From Symbiodinium natans (lineage: Eukaryota > Sar > Dinophyceae > Suessiales > Symbiodiniaceae): a DNA stretch of 64,000 nucleotides. Made by a program: the position numbers and the translations under genes. Position 1 is the stretch's first letter. Each line of letters opens with the position of its first letter. Of this stretch, positions 21,070 through 33,240 are shown one piece after another. Below the pieces are notes generated by a model. It was not told the origin of the DNA. It saw nothing but the letters and a program-made list of their open reading frames with translations, and made no database searches. Where the stretch lies: the NCBI GenBank assembly GCA_905221605.1, contig CAJNDS010002076.1:346463-410462 (forward strand), given 5' to 3'.

Positions 21070-21790
21070 GTGCATATATATAGTGTTGTACGATACATTT
21101 TCTTGGTTTTATATTATTGTTATCGTATTATCATTTTAGATTGCAGGCCAACAGGTGCAGACCAGTGTCCAAGTCACGAGCGTGCCGCCTGCGGCATCCT
21201 GGGCGTTTGCCACGGGACGCCCCGATGCCGTACAGACAGTCATTTTTAAGTCTTGGAGTTTGATTCTGATTCTGTTGATGTTTTGTACATGATGTACATG
21301 TGTGCATTTTTCGTGCTTCACAAATCGAATTTGTCTATGGGGCTTTGCATCCTTCGGCTTCCGATGTGTGTACGACAGGAAAGTGACCATGCGTCCTGCC
21401 TCAACCTCTCCCCCCCCGCCCCACACACCCTATGCGCGAGAACCTGAAGCCCTGTAAGTTTTTGTGCGCATGAGATGTGTTTCATGCGCGGATCTCTTGG
21501 GGAGCTAAGTTCCCCCACTCGACTAGGTCTGGATTGTCCGACGAGATCAAGGCCGCCATCGTCCACCTCTCGAGATTGGCTTGTCGGATGGGCTTTCAAG
21601 AGTTGCTGGGGGGTCGAAAGTGAGGCAGGGGTCATCTTGGTCTAGCAAGGGTGGGATCTGAAGAGAAGTAAATTCCCGTTCTGAAGCTTGAGCCTTAAAC
21701 CCTCATGTGCCCTATAGGGGCCCTCGAGCCCAAGACTTCACAAACTCCAAACGCCTCCGCCTGAGCCCCCAAAACCACGACGGCGCGAAG

Positions 21791-21870
21791 ACTGCTTTGG
21801 CTGGGCTCGGATGGAAATTTCGGGCGCCCAGGGCGCCCGGGGGTCGCTGCGAGCGGATGATGCATCGTTG
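21791..21870 (+). CDS. Weak candidate exon
   Basis: After GCGCGAAG the frame reads TALAGLGWKFRAPRAPGGRC then ERMMHRW, between a C/A-rich left flank and a GGGTTTCGAAGG right flank. The GC-rich palindrome GGGCGCCCAGGGCGCCC lies inside. Boundaries uncertain. Confidence 0.25.
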
Positions 21871-22249
21871 GGTTTCGAAGGCTTCAAAGGTTTAAACGTT
21901 GTTTGGGGCCTCAGAACTTCAGCATGTTTCAGAGTGCATAGAGTGCCCTTTCAACCCTCGGCTTTGTAGACCTCCAAGGTCGGCCTGCCTGCGGATTGTG
22001 GGCCAGCTGGTGAGGCGCCTGGACTGAGAGTCGACTGAATGGCTTGGGTTTCTTCTTAATGAAAGAAGTGCTTTAAAGTAGGAGCCTGTGATGCACTTGG
22101 TGCTTGGTGTTTCGATTCTTTCGACCCTCGAATACTTGTCTGGCTGAGGAGATCTAAGCCTGGGAAGCTCGGAAGCAGCACAGGTGGATGAGCGCTGTGG
22201 CGTAGCATGTGTTGGCGCCGTACCTTGGGCTTGGGGCTCAGGTGCTTAG

Positions 22250-22745
22250 GCTTCAGCATTGCATCTCCGACTCCGACCACTGAAGCCTGTGGAATTCGAG
22301 TGGAGCTTTCTGAGCACCCGGCTAATTAGTCTTGACATCTCCTTTGGCCCGAGCCCGAAGACAATGGTACTGGTACAAGGAGGCCGGTTTTGGCAAGGGG
22401 GTTTGTCCCAATCTGTTAGAGAAGATAGTGCTTTCCCTTTTTCGGAGATGTTCGTGTTGTGTAGCGTTGTGGGGCGTGCCATTGGCCACATTGGCCTCTT
22501 CAGCGGAAGTGACGGTGGCCGTACGTTCATCTCACGGATGGATACTGCTGGTGCCATCGCTACTTCCAGGCTTTTGCAGTTCCAGCAGCTCTTTGCTCGA
22601 TTCCTCTAAGCAGTTACCCACAAACTCAAGGCGCTCCTTGCTTTCGGGGGAATACATGCAAATGCCTCAAGACGGTGCGGAACTGGAAACCATAAAAGGC
22701 AGCATGAAAGACTTCCAGCTTCAGCTTCACGAGGCGCCATGCTAG
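22250..22745. pseudogene. Coding-like region open in several frames
   Basis: Plus-strand frames reading SVVGRAIGHIGLFSGSDGGR, then FISRMDTAGAIATSR, and SGEYMQMPQDGAELETIKGS, and a minus-strand frame reading EMSRLISRVLRKLHSNSTGF, all look partly coding. No single frame dominates and no domain is recognised. It may be a decayed gene or repeat. Confidence 0.2.
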
Positions 22746-23005
22746 GCCCGCTAGGCCCCTCAGCACGATGTCCCGAGATGCCACGCAGCACCCTCAGGAG
22801 ACTCATCGACAGCTGAACCGTAAACTGCTCAGGTCTACAACTACAACCTCCTCATCACTGCTGAGCTCACGCAGGCGGGGCAGGGGGGCAATAGTTGCAA
22901 GCCATGTCGCGGCGGTCCGCTGTACCGTAGGGCTTTAAAGATCGGGGTGGAGCAGGGAGGAGGCTTCAAGCACTGACTGCCAAGGGCCCGAACTCATACA
23001 CTCGG

Positions 23006-23594
23006 GGAGAGAGAGAGAGAGAGAGAGAGATATATATATATATAGATAGAGAGAGGCTGGATCATCGGACGTGCGCGCCCTTCGGGGCAGCCTCCTGAAA
23101 AAAAGAGAGAGAGAGAGAGAGAGAGAGCCTGAGCACGTCCCTCGCGACGACCCCCTCGGGGGTTATGTGCTGTGGAAGGAAGGAAGAGAGAGAGCCTAGG
23201 GATCGGCGAGCTCGAAGCTTGGGGCTCGTGTAGCAGTACAGTCTCACGAAGGGTCCAGACAGGGGACCGGAGAAAGGCCTGCAGTGCAACCGGTCACCGG
23301 CTTAGTTGGGGGTTGAGGGGTTTTGATGGGGTACTGGGCAGCAGTCAGGTGGGGGGCAAAACACCGGATGCACAGCAGGCACCCTTCACAACCAACGCAC
23401 AGCCCCAAATACAGGGGCGGGTGATGACGCCCGGGGGTTTGTCCCCACCTCAGAAAGAAAGAAAGAGAAAGAGCCTACCGTGCAGCGTGCGCAGGGGGTC
23501 CTTCGGGGCTCCTCAAGCCCAGCAGAAGAAGAATACAGGGAGAGAGAGCGAGAGAGAGAGCCTTGGCGGGCTGAGCTCGCAGGAAGGACGCGGA

Positions 23595-23626
<32 letters not shown>

Positions 23627-23640
23627 CGTTAGAGAGAAGA
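23006..23640. repeat. Scattered (GA)n/(TA)n microsatellite cluster
   Basis: GA runs at about 23006-23030, 23101-23128, 23180-23196, 23538-23563 and 23594-23622, with TATATATATA at 23030-23042. Between them are GC-rich pieces and no clear gene. Confidence 0.85.
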
Positions 23641-24524
23641 CTGAGTTTGCGACGTCGACCTTTGAAACATCCGATCCATGCTCTTAGGGCCTTGGTGTAG
23701 GGTTTCGGGATGTTCCGGGGCTTAACCCTTTATGCCCAATTCGGGTGTAGAGGGTTTAGGCTGGGTTCCAGGTTGACCCAAGTTCGAAGTTCAGGCGGAG
23801 CTCATGACGAGGTGTCGGCGGATTGCCTGGTCCCTACGACCGGTGGGGTTGGGTCATCCGCCTTGCCTGTTATAGGGCTACTGTGGGTCATGTTGCTACA
23901 AGCTTGACATTGTGCGCTATTGTCGTTGCAGGCTTTACGGTGCGCAGAGTTTCCATACGAGCACGCAAACTTGAGGGAGTGCCGAAGGGAACATGACAGA
24001 TGCCAGCACCGTTGCAGCACGTGTATATGCAAATACACGCGGAACCGATACCGTCAAGTCAAGTGACGAAAAAGCAAATCGAGGGCATTTCCGATGCAAC
24101 AGCTCAGAGCTGTGAGGCAAGGGATGCGATGCAAGGAGAAGCGAAAGTGCGGCAACCACATTGCCGCAAATCATGGTAAGGCTGCCGACCATTTGGAGAC
24201 TCCTTGTGGGTTTGCATTGTCCCCTATCAAGGGGCATAGGCAAAGGGCTCCTTGAATTTCTGGGGTTGCCCTTGAGATCCCGAACCCCACACCCGAAACC
24301 CCAAGCCTAACACCGCTCTAGGATTCCAAACGCCAACCGTCCGGCTTCAACACAAGGGCCTTCTGTCGATCCCTTTGAAAAAACAGTTTCTTCGAGTTAT
24401 TTGACGAATCGGAAATTGATCAGCTTAATCTATTGCAGTTTTCTAAGGTTCAATTTTTCTTTGTTTTTTTCCAAAAAAGGGATCCCAAACCCGAAGATGC
24501 CCCAAGCCGAAGCTGGACACCCAG
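23640..24524. other. Telomere-like flanks; no firm gene
   Basis: G-rich tract at 23690-23790. A minus-strand frame at 23950-24200 (CGNVVAALSLLLASHPL) is hydrophobic but unsupported. C-rich tract at 24280-24310. Confidence 0.4.
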
Positions 24525-24575
24525 GCCCGAGCCGTTAGCGCCCGCGGCGGTGGCTTGGCGGCTGTCGAGACCATG
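24525..24575 (+). CDS. 51-base micro-exon
   Basis: ACACCCAG|G acceptor and ACCATG|GTGGGA donor enclose 17 codons reading ARAVSARGGGLAAVETM. Clean phase and AG|G acceptor. No usable splice sites on the other strand. Left flank CCCAAACCCGAAG. Confidence 0.45.
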
Positions 24576-25627
24576 GTGGGAGTCTCAAATCAAGCGCTGA
24601 AGAGTTCTTACTAAAGGGAACGCTCTGACAACTGTACGGTTGCATGCTCTTTCTAAGGGGGCCTGCTGAGATCTGCTAGACAGTGTTTGTGGAAGGCGCT
24701 GCCCCACGCCAAGGGAGTGGAGGCTCAGGGCTTAGACGGTCTCAGCAGCTGTTTTCAGGGGTCAAGGTGGAGGCTTCGTGAGCTCCATGCAACCTGTTAG
24801 GGTGGCTCTAGCGGTCGGTGGTTACAGGCTGTTTAAGGGGTTTGGATGCATAGCCACTTTTCGGTGGTCGTCTTGCGGGTACAATACCTTCATGTAAATA
24901 CTCGTAGGAAGCTAAAGGGGAAGGAAACTGGCCATGTCTTTTTACTTTCGGAGTTTAGGGTTTCGAAGGCTGGGCTGTCGAGTTTCGTGTGCACAGGCTC
25001 AGCACCGCTCGAGTCTGAAATTCAGGGGCTCACGGCTTCAAGGTTTCTGAGACTTGGAAGGTGTCAGATTCAGGGTTGAACTTTGCTGGGAAAAGAAACT
25101 CAGGCTTCGTACTGAGGCAAGGATGCTTTTGAATTCTCGCACTCAAGAGGTGACAAGAACTCACAGGCTGAGACCCCTCCCCCAATTTGCACAACACGCC
25201 CCAAGCCCGACAAAAGACTGCTCCCGGAAGCTCAAGGTGGCGTGCAACCTTCTCGACGCGGAGCAAAGTTCTCCGCAATTGGTGCCTACGCCCCCCCCCC
25301 CTCCCCCTTAAAAACACGTCCATCAAAGCCTTCGTTGGGCTCGTGTGTCCTCTGTTTGTGGCGGCGGATGCAGGGGAAGTCTCTGTTTGAAGTTTTGGTT
25401 GGTGTCAGGTGTGTGGTGAGGATGAGACGCGAGTACCTATACTCGTAGTTTGACTTAGTTTGCTTTGCTGAACAGGCGAGAACTTCAGGCCGCGTTTCTA
25501 GTGTCGCGGTCATCCGTATTAGGTTCTCATAGTAGCTCAGGATCCCACACTTATTTCAGCCCCTTTGATTCAGAAGCTCCATCCGAGAAAGTGTTGCGGG
25601 ATTGCTGTGTCTGGTTGGGATTTTGCA

Positions 25628-25744
25628 GTGCCTGCGGTTCGTTTGGATTCACCTGTGCCTGCGCCCGCCCTCGTGGCTCTGACTGGAAGCGTGCGCTTCG
25701 CGCAATTCGCGCGAGATGGGCTCGGCGCTCCCGGCCGATTTAGG
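25628..25744 (+). CDS. Candidate exon, unknown
   Basis: After TTTTGCAG the frame reads SPVPAPALVALTGSVRFAQF then ARDGLGAPGRF. A second frame (RPRGSDWKRALRAIRARWAR) is also open, so frame choice is open. The donor is perhaps TTAG|GCAGTG. Confidence 0.3.
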
Positions 25745-25749
25745 CAGTG

Positions 25750-27330
25750 GCTTCATTGTGTCTGGGCTTTCGGGTATCTTCTAGCCTGCGGGGTTGTTCT
25801 AGATTTCGTGGTTCCCCCCCCCCCCCCCCCCCATTTCCCCAAGTCAAAACACTAAAGCCCGCAAACCCCTGATCCAAGTAAAGACCCAGGCTCCTAAATC
25901 CCTGAATCCTAAAGCCCGGCAAATCCTAAGCCCCAATCCCCCAAAACCGCTACAAAACCCTGAGCCCTAAACTTCTCAAACGCCTTAAGCCAGGTGTGTC
26001 CAGCCAGCGCCCTGAATTGTGCGAGAGCCCAGAGTTGAATGAAGACCAGAGCCATACAGGGCTTTGGGTGCAGGCTCGGGGTCTGTAGAGTGTAAGTGTT
26101 TCTTTGAGGTGCAGGGTTTCGGGGTGTTTGGAGGGTTTAGGTAAGAGGGACACCCTATGGGTGCTTGTACGCAATTCTTCGGGCTTCACTATGTCGGGTT
26201 AGGTGTTGAGGCTCGGGGGTCCCTCAAGCCCTGAAATCTAAACCGCACATAAGGTTAGCTGAGGGAGCTGTCCACATTCGCTGGAGTTCTGATGCCGGAA
26301 ACTCCGACAATCATAAAAACCGCGTGACAGATCCTGCAAGGCCTCGAGTGGGACATGTCGCGGGGTTGCGGAGTTCGAGGTAGACGAAAAGTATCCGAGA
26401 GCACTAAACAAGACACCATCAAAAGCTAGCCAAGCGTGCCCTAAACCCTATAAACCCTAAACCCTAACCCTAAAACCCTACTAGACAAAACCTAAACCCT
26501 GCCACGAACAAGAAAGCCACATCCCATCCTGGGTTCAAGCTCAATCTGGGGCTCGGTCTTCCATGCCCTTGGGTTGCACCTGGGGCCTCGGTTTCCTGTT
26601 GGGCACAACTCGAGATAACTCGAGGCCTCCCAACGAATCGTAGAAGCCCGATCCTTCGAGGCACCTGCGGCGAAGGTACTGCAGGAGACGAGTGGGGATG
26701 ATGGGTTGATCTTGTTGTCACTCCAGTTGAGGCTTGGAGCTGACAGACGGGCCCTTTACTGGTACCCGGTACCCTAAACAAACAGGGAGTAGCTACAATC
26801 GGAAGCCAGAAGGAGCCCATGGTTTCTCATCACAGATACCTCAAGCTCACCTAGTCACAGCCCTAAATACAAGAACTTGCAGAGATGGCTGCAGGAGACC
26901 TGCCCATGTCTGCTGGAGGCGAAGGTCGGCGCTGTTGCTGTGAAAGGGTGCATCGGGCCAGGGGCTTTAGATTTCCGAGTGTCGTTTTGGCAGTCTTTCC
27001 GGCACGTTGGGGGCGGGCTGGATTCGCTGAGTTCGCTGAATTTGGATTGGCCATGGAAAGAGCCAGCATCCATCAGGGTTTGGCAAGGGGGAGTAGATGT
27101 CCGGAGATTTGATTCCATCTCGACAATCACTGACCTCATGGAAGGTGATGAGGCCTTCCTCAACAAGTTTTCGCGGCAGAATGCCGCTTTTGGTGCCGAG
27201 GCAAGCGCAGCAAGTGGTTCTGCTTGATTCGGCTTGGGAGCTCCGTTTCATGAACGTTTGTCGGGCATTGGGACGCCAATTCCATCCATTCTCTGGGTCT
27301 CATGTTTATCAGCGGTGCGTCCTTGATTCA
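25750..27330. other. Telomere-like tracts; weak frames
   Basis: A poly-C run of about 23 near 25807-25832, C-rich tract 25850-25990, G-rich 26040-26150, and CCCTAAA units at 26445-26480. Frames between 26877 and 27230 are open in both directions (plus: DLMEGDEAFLNKFSRQNAAF; minus: GILPRKLVEEGLITFHEVSD). One may be an exon, not resolved. Confidence 0.35.
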
Positions 27331-27839
27331 ACTTAAATACCGTGGGCCGCTCTCCAAGACAACGACAGCTAGTTTACTCAGCTCAGGAAGGAAGCTTCGG
27401 CAATTGATAAGCACTTGTCGTGCACATGATCCTAGCTTCGTTACCAGCTCAGCCTGACGGATCCCGTGGCTTCTACTGGTGCACGCCCGTGTGGCAGCTG
27501 TGAACATCGCGTCTTGCGCCGTGCACTTGCAAACCACTGCCGACACTAAGCCTGGAGGTCCTTACACTTACCCAGTTTCATGCTGCAGTTCTCTTCAAGC
27601 CGGTCGAAGGTCTCTAGCTGGCGTTTGCTCCTTCTATGCCTCTGTCCATAGTGCCCAATGCGAAATGCTAGAGAAAGTCCCTGCCAGTTGGGTTGCCCGG
27701 CAATGTCGTGCTGAATCCTGAACACGTAAATTAGATGTGCAACAAGAATCCTTCTGCTCAAGGAGAAGGTCTCAGAACTGTTGCTGTCCATACAGACCTA
27801 GGGCGCACGTTTGCCCGAAGCATGAAGCCGCAGGTCACC

Positions 27840-27935
27840 ATGAAGATGACGAAGATGAGGGCCCTTGTGGTGGGCTGCACCGGCGTGGCCGCGGAGGATG
27901 GGGAGGGTGGGGGCAAAAGGAATCACAAGTTCTAG
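27840..27935 (+). CDS. Possible first exon
   Basis: ATG at 27840 begins MKMTKMRALVVGCTGVAAED. The RALVVGxTGxxG-like start resembles the first strand and glycine turn of an NAD(P)-binding Rossmann fold. It is only 31 codons to a stop, so a donor must lie inside (several GG/GT sites). Tentative. Confidence 0.25.
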   Translation: MKMTKMRALVVGCTGVAAEDGEGGGKRNHKF

Positions 27936-28132
27936 GTCCGCAATCCCTGAAGCGGCCCAAGTCCACAGACGTCCTTAATCCAAGCTTTTATTATCTCGAG
28001 CCGAGAATGGTTACCGCCCTATCCCTGCAACCCCCCGCCCATGCCGAAGATCGTGAAGAACCTCGTTCTCCAGGGCTTGGGGGGAGCCTGGCCCTCAGGG
28101 CACTGGGAAGTCGCTTCAGCGCCCCAGCACCT

Positions 28133-28281
28133 CGTCAGTGTGTAACTGGTGCTGCCATGGCTTGGGGGTGCACCTACCAGGATCTAGGTCGCAACGTTCT
28201 CCAAAACATCGCGAACTTGATTTCAGCCCATCGGGCGGGAGCATCTTGCTGGCTGTGTCTGAATAATTTCGGGTGTGTATG
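28133..28281 (+). CDS. Weak candidate exon
   Basis: A frame reading CTYQDLGRNVLQNIANLISA then HRAGASCWLCL ends in TGA. A minus-strand frame is also open. No family recognised. Confidence 0.25.
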
Positions 28282-29052
28282 ACCTTGAGATGCTCCGCGT
28301 CTGCCCATGGATTAGAGAAGAAAGTTCTGCTCACCTTAATCCTAAACCCCAATTAAGCCCTACACCCTCAACCCTATAAACCCTAAACCCAAGCAGCTCA
28401 GGTCACGCTGGTCGACAAAAAGCCGGTGCAGATTCAGGCGGGAAATGCAAACAAACTGGCAAACTGGTCCTCAAGTCCCATAGGGCCGTGAATCAAGCTT
28501 AAGCCTCGGCCGGACGGCCTGAGGCCTGAGCAGGGATTTTCGCTTGAAGCTCTTGAGTCCCTGGCCACTTGGGTGCTCGAAGCTCTGGCCCCCGAACTTC
28601 TGCAGACTCTTATACGTCACCCCGGAAGCCCTAGAGACTATCCCAAGAGATTTTAGGTACACTTAACTCCGCCTCTCAGCACAAGCACATCTTGCCCTTG
28701 AGAGTGAGACTATCCCCGTCTTCCCCCGACCAGCCCCAGCCTCCCTGCGACCTGTTCCGCGCGTGCAGGATCTCGGGACGAACTTTTTTTTGTCGGAGGC
28801 ACTGGATTTGAGGGCTTCTTTTGGCTGGAGAACTCTGATGCCGTCATATGGGTGTCCCTCACACGCTTTCTCCGACGGTGATACGTGAACAGCCGCGTCC
28901 ACAACAAGGAAGGAGCTAAAAGGGGGGTCTCTTGGGCTGCGATGGTTCACAAAGACGTTGCGGGATGTTGGAGCTTTGGCAAACTCTATCCTGATTGGCT
29001 GCAGGTTCTCCTTGTGCATTCACGTCACTCTCGGCCGTGCCTTGAAGTCTAC

Positions 29053-29112
29053 CTTCTTGGCCATATCCAGCTGCAAGATGTTCTCGAGCCTTGCTTGCGC
29101 GCTTCGTCCAGG
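29053..29112 (-). CDS. Candidate 60-base exon
   Basis: Minus strand, CCACATCAG acceptor and GAAG|GTAGAC donor. The frame reads WTKRASKAREHLAAGYGQE, while another frame in the same interval reads LDEARKQGSRTSCSW, so the phase is open. Splice sites are canonical. Confidence 0.35.
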
Positions 29113-29674
29113 CTGATGTGGGAAAGCCTCTGGCCGCTACGCTCGTGCCCAAGTTCCAGGAGAAGCCGCGGTAGCCTCAAGACTTGCACACGGAGACGGC
29201 CACTTGACCGTAATCCTTGTCCTTGTCCTGGTCGGAACCATATGTAGAGCATCCCCACACCCGAGTCATCTTGCCGGCCTCCTGGGCTCCAGGGTCAGGC
29301 TTCGGTATGTCTCTACGGAGTTCTCTGTTAGGAGACTCATTCTCTGCGGCTTTGCCGGAGTCTCCGCGGGATTCTTTGCTGAATTTTCTGGCGTGTGCCA
29401 GGGGTGCTTTATCGGGAGTCTCTGCGACTTTGGATTCTCTGCACTGCAGAACTGCGGGATTTCCTGGGTGGGCACTCCAAGCAGGCTCCGCAGCTTCTCC
29501 AAATGTTTTGCAGTGGGCACTCCAGGAACTGCAGGTGTGCTCTACTAGTCTTTCGGGCCCCACACCGAAAGCGAGTAGTATTAGAGTAGCGGTGCAGCTA
29601 GCATTTCTTACAGGTATATTCCGTGCAACGCAAGCAGTTTGAGAGGTACATACACAAGTTTACCTTTTGTTTTT

Positions 29675-29950
29675 CTGCATGTACATGCAGTAGTATCTAA
29701 TAGACAAGTTTCTTTTTGCAATCTGTGTCTAACTGTGTATTAAGATGCGCGCACACACACATACATATTATATATATATACACATATGTGAATATATATA
29801 TATATATATATATATTCACATTTGTATACATATATAGATATAATATGTATGTGTGTGTCTGTATGTCTGTATGTCTGTATGTCTGTATGTCTGTATGTCT
29901 GTATGTCTGTATGTCTGTATGTCTGTATGTCTGTCTGTATGCATGCATGT
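29675..29950. repeat. Palindrome, AT-rich hairpin and (GTCTGTAT)n repeat
   Basis: The perfect 16-base palindrome CTGCATGTACATGCAG (29675-29690) is followed by a long (TA)n dyad bracketed by CACATATGTGAATATA and its complement (29765-29845), then about ten tandem GTCTGTAT octamers (29856-29945). Tyr/Cys/Val- and His-rich frames here are artefacts. Confidence 0.9.
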
Positions 29951-30239
29951 ATGTATATGGTTAGCTATGTACAAGCACACAAAGAGCACATGATCTTTGC
30001 ACTTTTTGCTACCTGGTCACCAAACTCCAACTTTTGACAGCTCCGTGTCGAAGCCAAAGCTCCAAGCTCCCCATGACCACAAGAGCCGCGAAAAAAAGCC
30101 CACGCCCTAGGCCGCAAAGCCCGCCTTATAAGCCCTGCCAAGCACACACCCCGAAGCCTTATAAAGCTTTTAGCTTCAGGAGCTGAACCCCTTCTGCGCC
30201 ATCCGCGCCGAGACCTCACTCACGCCGGAGGCCAGGGGC

Positions 30240-30470
30240 CCTTCGTTACGGTCTCCAGCTGAATGCATTCCTTAGCGAGCTGAAACCTACATGAATTCAA
30301 CATGCAGTATCTCTGCAGGTCGTCAGTCAGCACTCCGTTCTGCTGATTTGCGAGAGCATGCCGCTGCCGGATCTCTTGAAGCGCTCCTTCCAGACTTGGA
30401 AGACTTAGAGCATTTTGGCTTCTGCTGCTCAGAACCTTCCTGTCGAACCGCGTGAGCTGCCACGAAGCAA
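30240..30470 (-). CDS. Coding-like frame, unknown
   Basis: Minus-strand frame reading RFDRKVLSSRSQNALSLPSL, EGALQEIRQRHALANQQNGV, LTDDLQRYC is helical and protein-like. It lies 300 bases from a plus-strand exon, and splice sites were not resolved. Confidence 0.3.
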
Positions 30471-30769
30471 TGAAGCATTTGATGTTTCCTGCACAGCAGT
30501 TCAGCTTGCGAGCGCTGCACATCACGCTGTCTCGTCCTAGAACTCCCATGCCAGGTGGAACGAGTTTTGCCGCACCAGTCAACCAAAGCCTGTTGCGGCC
30601 CACCGCTCAGAATTCGGGTACATGTCTTGGCACGGCATCCCAGGTCACTCCTCAAAAAATCCTCAACAAAACACCGGGCCGCCATCTCTCCCTCTTTGAC
30701 ACCTCTCTAATCACCTCGACACCTCCAAATGTGCAGATGTACCACTTTGTACCAGTCCGGTCTCTCCAG

Positions 30770-30881
30770 TTCATCTACGTGCGCACCGGTGGCGTCTTCG
30801 GAAACGTCTTTGTGGACTTCGGCCCCCAGCACGTGCTGATGGATGCAAACGGGCAGGCTGCACTGCGGCGAGTGGCCAGTG
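30770..30881 (+). CDS. Exon resembling ubiquitin-activating enzyme E1
   Basis: After CTCTCCAG the frame reads FIYVRTGGVFGNVFVDFGPQ, HVLMDANGQAALRRVAS. This follows the conserved GxFGxxFxDxGxxFxxxDxNGExP segment of E1 (UBA1-type) enzymes, which adenylate ubiquitin and pass it to E2 enzymes in the cytosol and nucleus; the segment lies in the first half of the protein. The donor may be CAG|GCTGCA (30857) or AGT|GT near 30881. Neighbouring E1 exons (the RHGxxxGDxVxFxEVxGM stretch) were looked for downstream and not found, so it may be a lone exon in a very long gene or a relic. Confidence 0.5.
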
Positions 30882-31189
30882 TCTATTTTGGCTCTTAGGT
30901 TTCTGTCGGGGAACAAGGGTGACGAATCGGGTTTGCCACATTGTTGTGTTGGGGCCCTTGCCAGTTCCTCACTTAGTAATAGAGGCCCTCCTCTTCCAAC
31001 AGCTTTTCAGAATACGTGGCTGGCCAAACAAGCGGCCCCAAGCAAGCTCCCTAGCGAACTCGCCGCCTTGGCTCAAATTGGTGCGACTCACAGCGTGGAG
31101 TTGACTTGGTCCTCCCCGTTGGCGAAGGCGCGGATGCCGCAGTGTCTGGGGTCGCAAGAGGTTCCGCTATAGTCGGGGGAGCCCAGGGA

Positions 31190-31405
31190 AGGAGTTTTCA
31201 AAGCAAGAGGTTGATGAGTGGCATATTCGATCATATTCGGTTAAGCGAGGGCAACATCCTGCTTGACGGGCACGCGTGGCTGAAGAAGAAGATAGCCTTG
31301 ATAGATCCTCCTAGCCGATCGCCGATAGCCGAAGAAGACCCATCGGCCAACCCTACTAGTTTGAACTTGATTGCGGACAAGCATCTACTCAGCGACTGGT
31401 TATGA
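31190..31405 (+). CDS. Coding-like frame ending in stop
   Basis: Frame reading LMSGIFDHIRLSEGNILLDG, HAWLKKKIALIDPPSRSPIA, then EEDPSANPTSLNLIADKHLL to TGA. Ordinary protein composition, no domain recognised, 5' boundary unresolved. It lies 300 bases after the E1-like exon, but no E1 homology is visible. Confidence 0.3.
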   Translation, partial: RSFQSKRLMSGIFDHIRLSEGNILLDGHAWLKKKIALIDPPSRSPIAEEDPSANPTSLNLIADKHLLSDWL

Positions 31406-33240
31406 CTGATTCCCGGCGCTCAAAAGTTGTGTCGAATGCTTTGGCGAACTCGTCGTAACCAGCGTTCCTCCGATAAGATCACTGCTTGCCAGGTGCGCCC
31501 ACAAGCGCCATGGCACTCGCCAGCACAGAGGCCCGCCTGTACATCTATATGGGCTTGACAACTCGCCCTCGTTTACAGGGTTGTGACGGGTTGTGAGGTG
31601 GCATTCGGAGGTCGGAGGGAACTGCTGCTGGTGCTGGGAAGCATGGTGCCAGGCTGCCCAACCCGGCCTGATTCCAGGTCGGCCCCTCCACAGTCCCTCA
31701 CAGCATGAATTGTACGTCGAATCGTCTGATTTCAAAGGCCCCGTTCTGCTACTCTTTGCCCCCGTTGGCCCTTGCCACGCGCCGCGATTCTTATGTGCAT
31801 TCGAGGGCTCGCTTTTTTGGAGGCCCTCGAACCGCCCTTTTTTGCTCTTCACCCAAACCCGAAAAAACACCTCGTTAAAACAATATGAAACCCCATGTTG
31901 CAACCAGTGTAGAACCCCGCGCCTTACACCCCGAACGGCCCTGAATCCTGCACCCTAGGCGGCATTCGTCGCTGCGCCAGTCCGCGTCGCACCTGTGACG
32001 TCGCCAGGTGCTCTTGAAGGTTGCCAAAGTGAATGTTCATTCGTCTGCCACGAGCTATACTCCTCAAAGCAAAGCATAGGTGGTGTTGCGATTAGGCGCA
32101 GCCAGCAGAAACTGGTGAGGCTGTGGGTGTTGAAGCGAAGTGTCTCCTGAGTGTCAAGGTCGTGCGTGTGGGTCCAGGTCGAACAAAAGTCTTGAGCCTT
32201 GATTGTTCGAGGCTGAGTCTGCAAGTCCCCTAAGTTGCCACTAGTACGGGGCGACAGATCGCAAAGGGTCCATACAACACGGTGTTGAGAAGGGAAGGCC
32301 GCCGGCCATCCTAGAGACAATTGCAGAAAAAGGACTCGACCCCACCCGCTAGGCGGCAGCCAGCGATCGCAGCCAAGCGGGCAGCGAGGGCAGGCCCAGC
32401 TCAAGAACCCCGAGATTAATAAGGGTCCGCTATAGCATGTTATAATGATGTAGGGGAACCAACCCTACAAAGGGACCATGATTTAAAGATCTGCCCCATC
32501 GTGGCAATTACTCAACGTTGAGGCCGTCAACGTGTTTCTGGCTGTGGGTACCGTATATTGCAGGTCGACGACTTGAAGTTTTTCTTAAAGAGGCCCGAAA
32601 AGCTTCAAGGCATGGGGGTCTGAGATTTGAAGGTTCTAAGATATTAGGGTTCGACTCATCTGGGTTCACAAGCCGAGTCGCTTGTGTACTCGTTACGCTC
32701 AGAATCCTATAAGGGGGCTTTGTAGACTTTATTACCATGTGTTTTTTCTACAGCAGCACTCCAACTGAGTTTACTACGGGCTATTAATCGGATTTATCGG
32801 GTTGTCGGGTTCAGGGACGGGGTTAAGGAAACATAAAACCTGCCGTTTTGCAAAAGGCCGCGACGTTGGCCCCCGCAGCTGCCGCATTGGCAGGTGGGCG
32901 ATGGTGCCCTGCAAAGCTGTCCAGAACAGCATCTCTAAACCCGAAACCCCGAAACACAGGACAACAACAAATCATTGCCTCATTCCCCCCCTCCCCCAAA
33001 AAAACCCCCAACACAAGCTTAAATCTCCAAAGCCCGCTACGTGGCGAAGGCTGAACAGGATGCCTTTCTTTCACCCACGCGTAGTTCCCCCGTGCCCGGC
33101 ACGCGTTGTTGACGAAAAAGCCGACTTTTAAATGTATTCTGCATAATTCTGTACCCTATGTGCGCGACGGCGCAAGAAATAGCCGGTGGAATCCCAAAAG
33201 GATCCCAACCGCCCAATGCGCTCCTGCCAAGAGACTCCAA
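31406..33240. other. No firm gene
   Basis: Weak frames on both strands at 31590-31900 and 31955-32400. A GC-rich island at 32840-32908 has usable splice sites on both strands (plus: AATLAPAAAALA; minus: HHRPPANAAAAGANVAAFCK) but sits between a G-rich left and a C-rich right flank, the reverse of the usual exon setting. Confidence 0.35.

Noticed and set aside
30876-30898. Resemblance of TCTATTTTGGCTCTTAG to the dinoflagellate spliced leader
   Set aside because: The match to the conserved leader end (CCATTTTGGCTCAAG) has several mismatches and falls at the end of the E1-like exon, so it is most likely chance.
32840-32908. GC-rich island as an exon
   Set aside because: Splice sites are possible on both strands and the flanking tracts have the opposite polarity to that around other exons; neither strand can be preferred.
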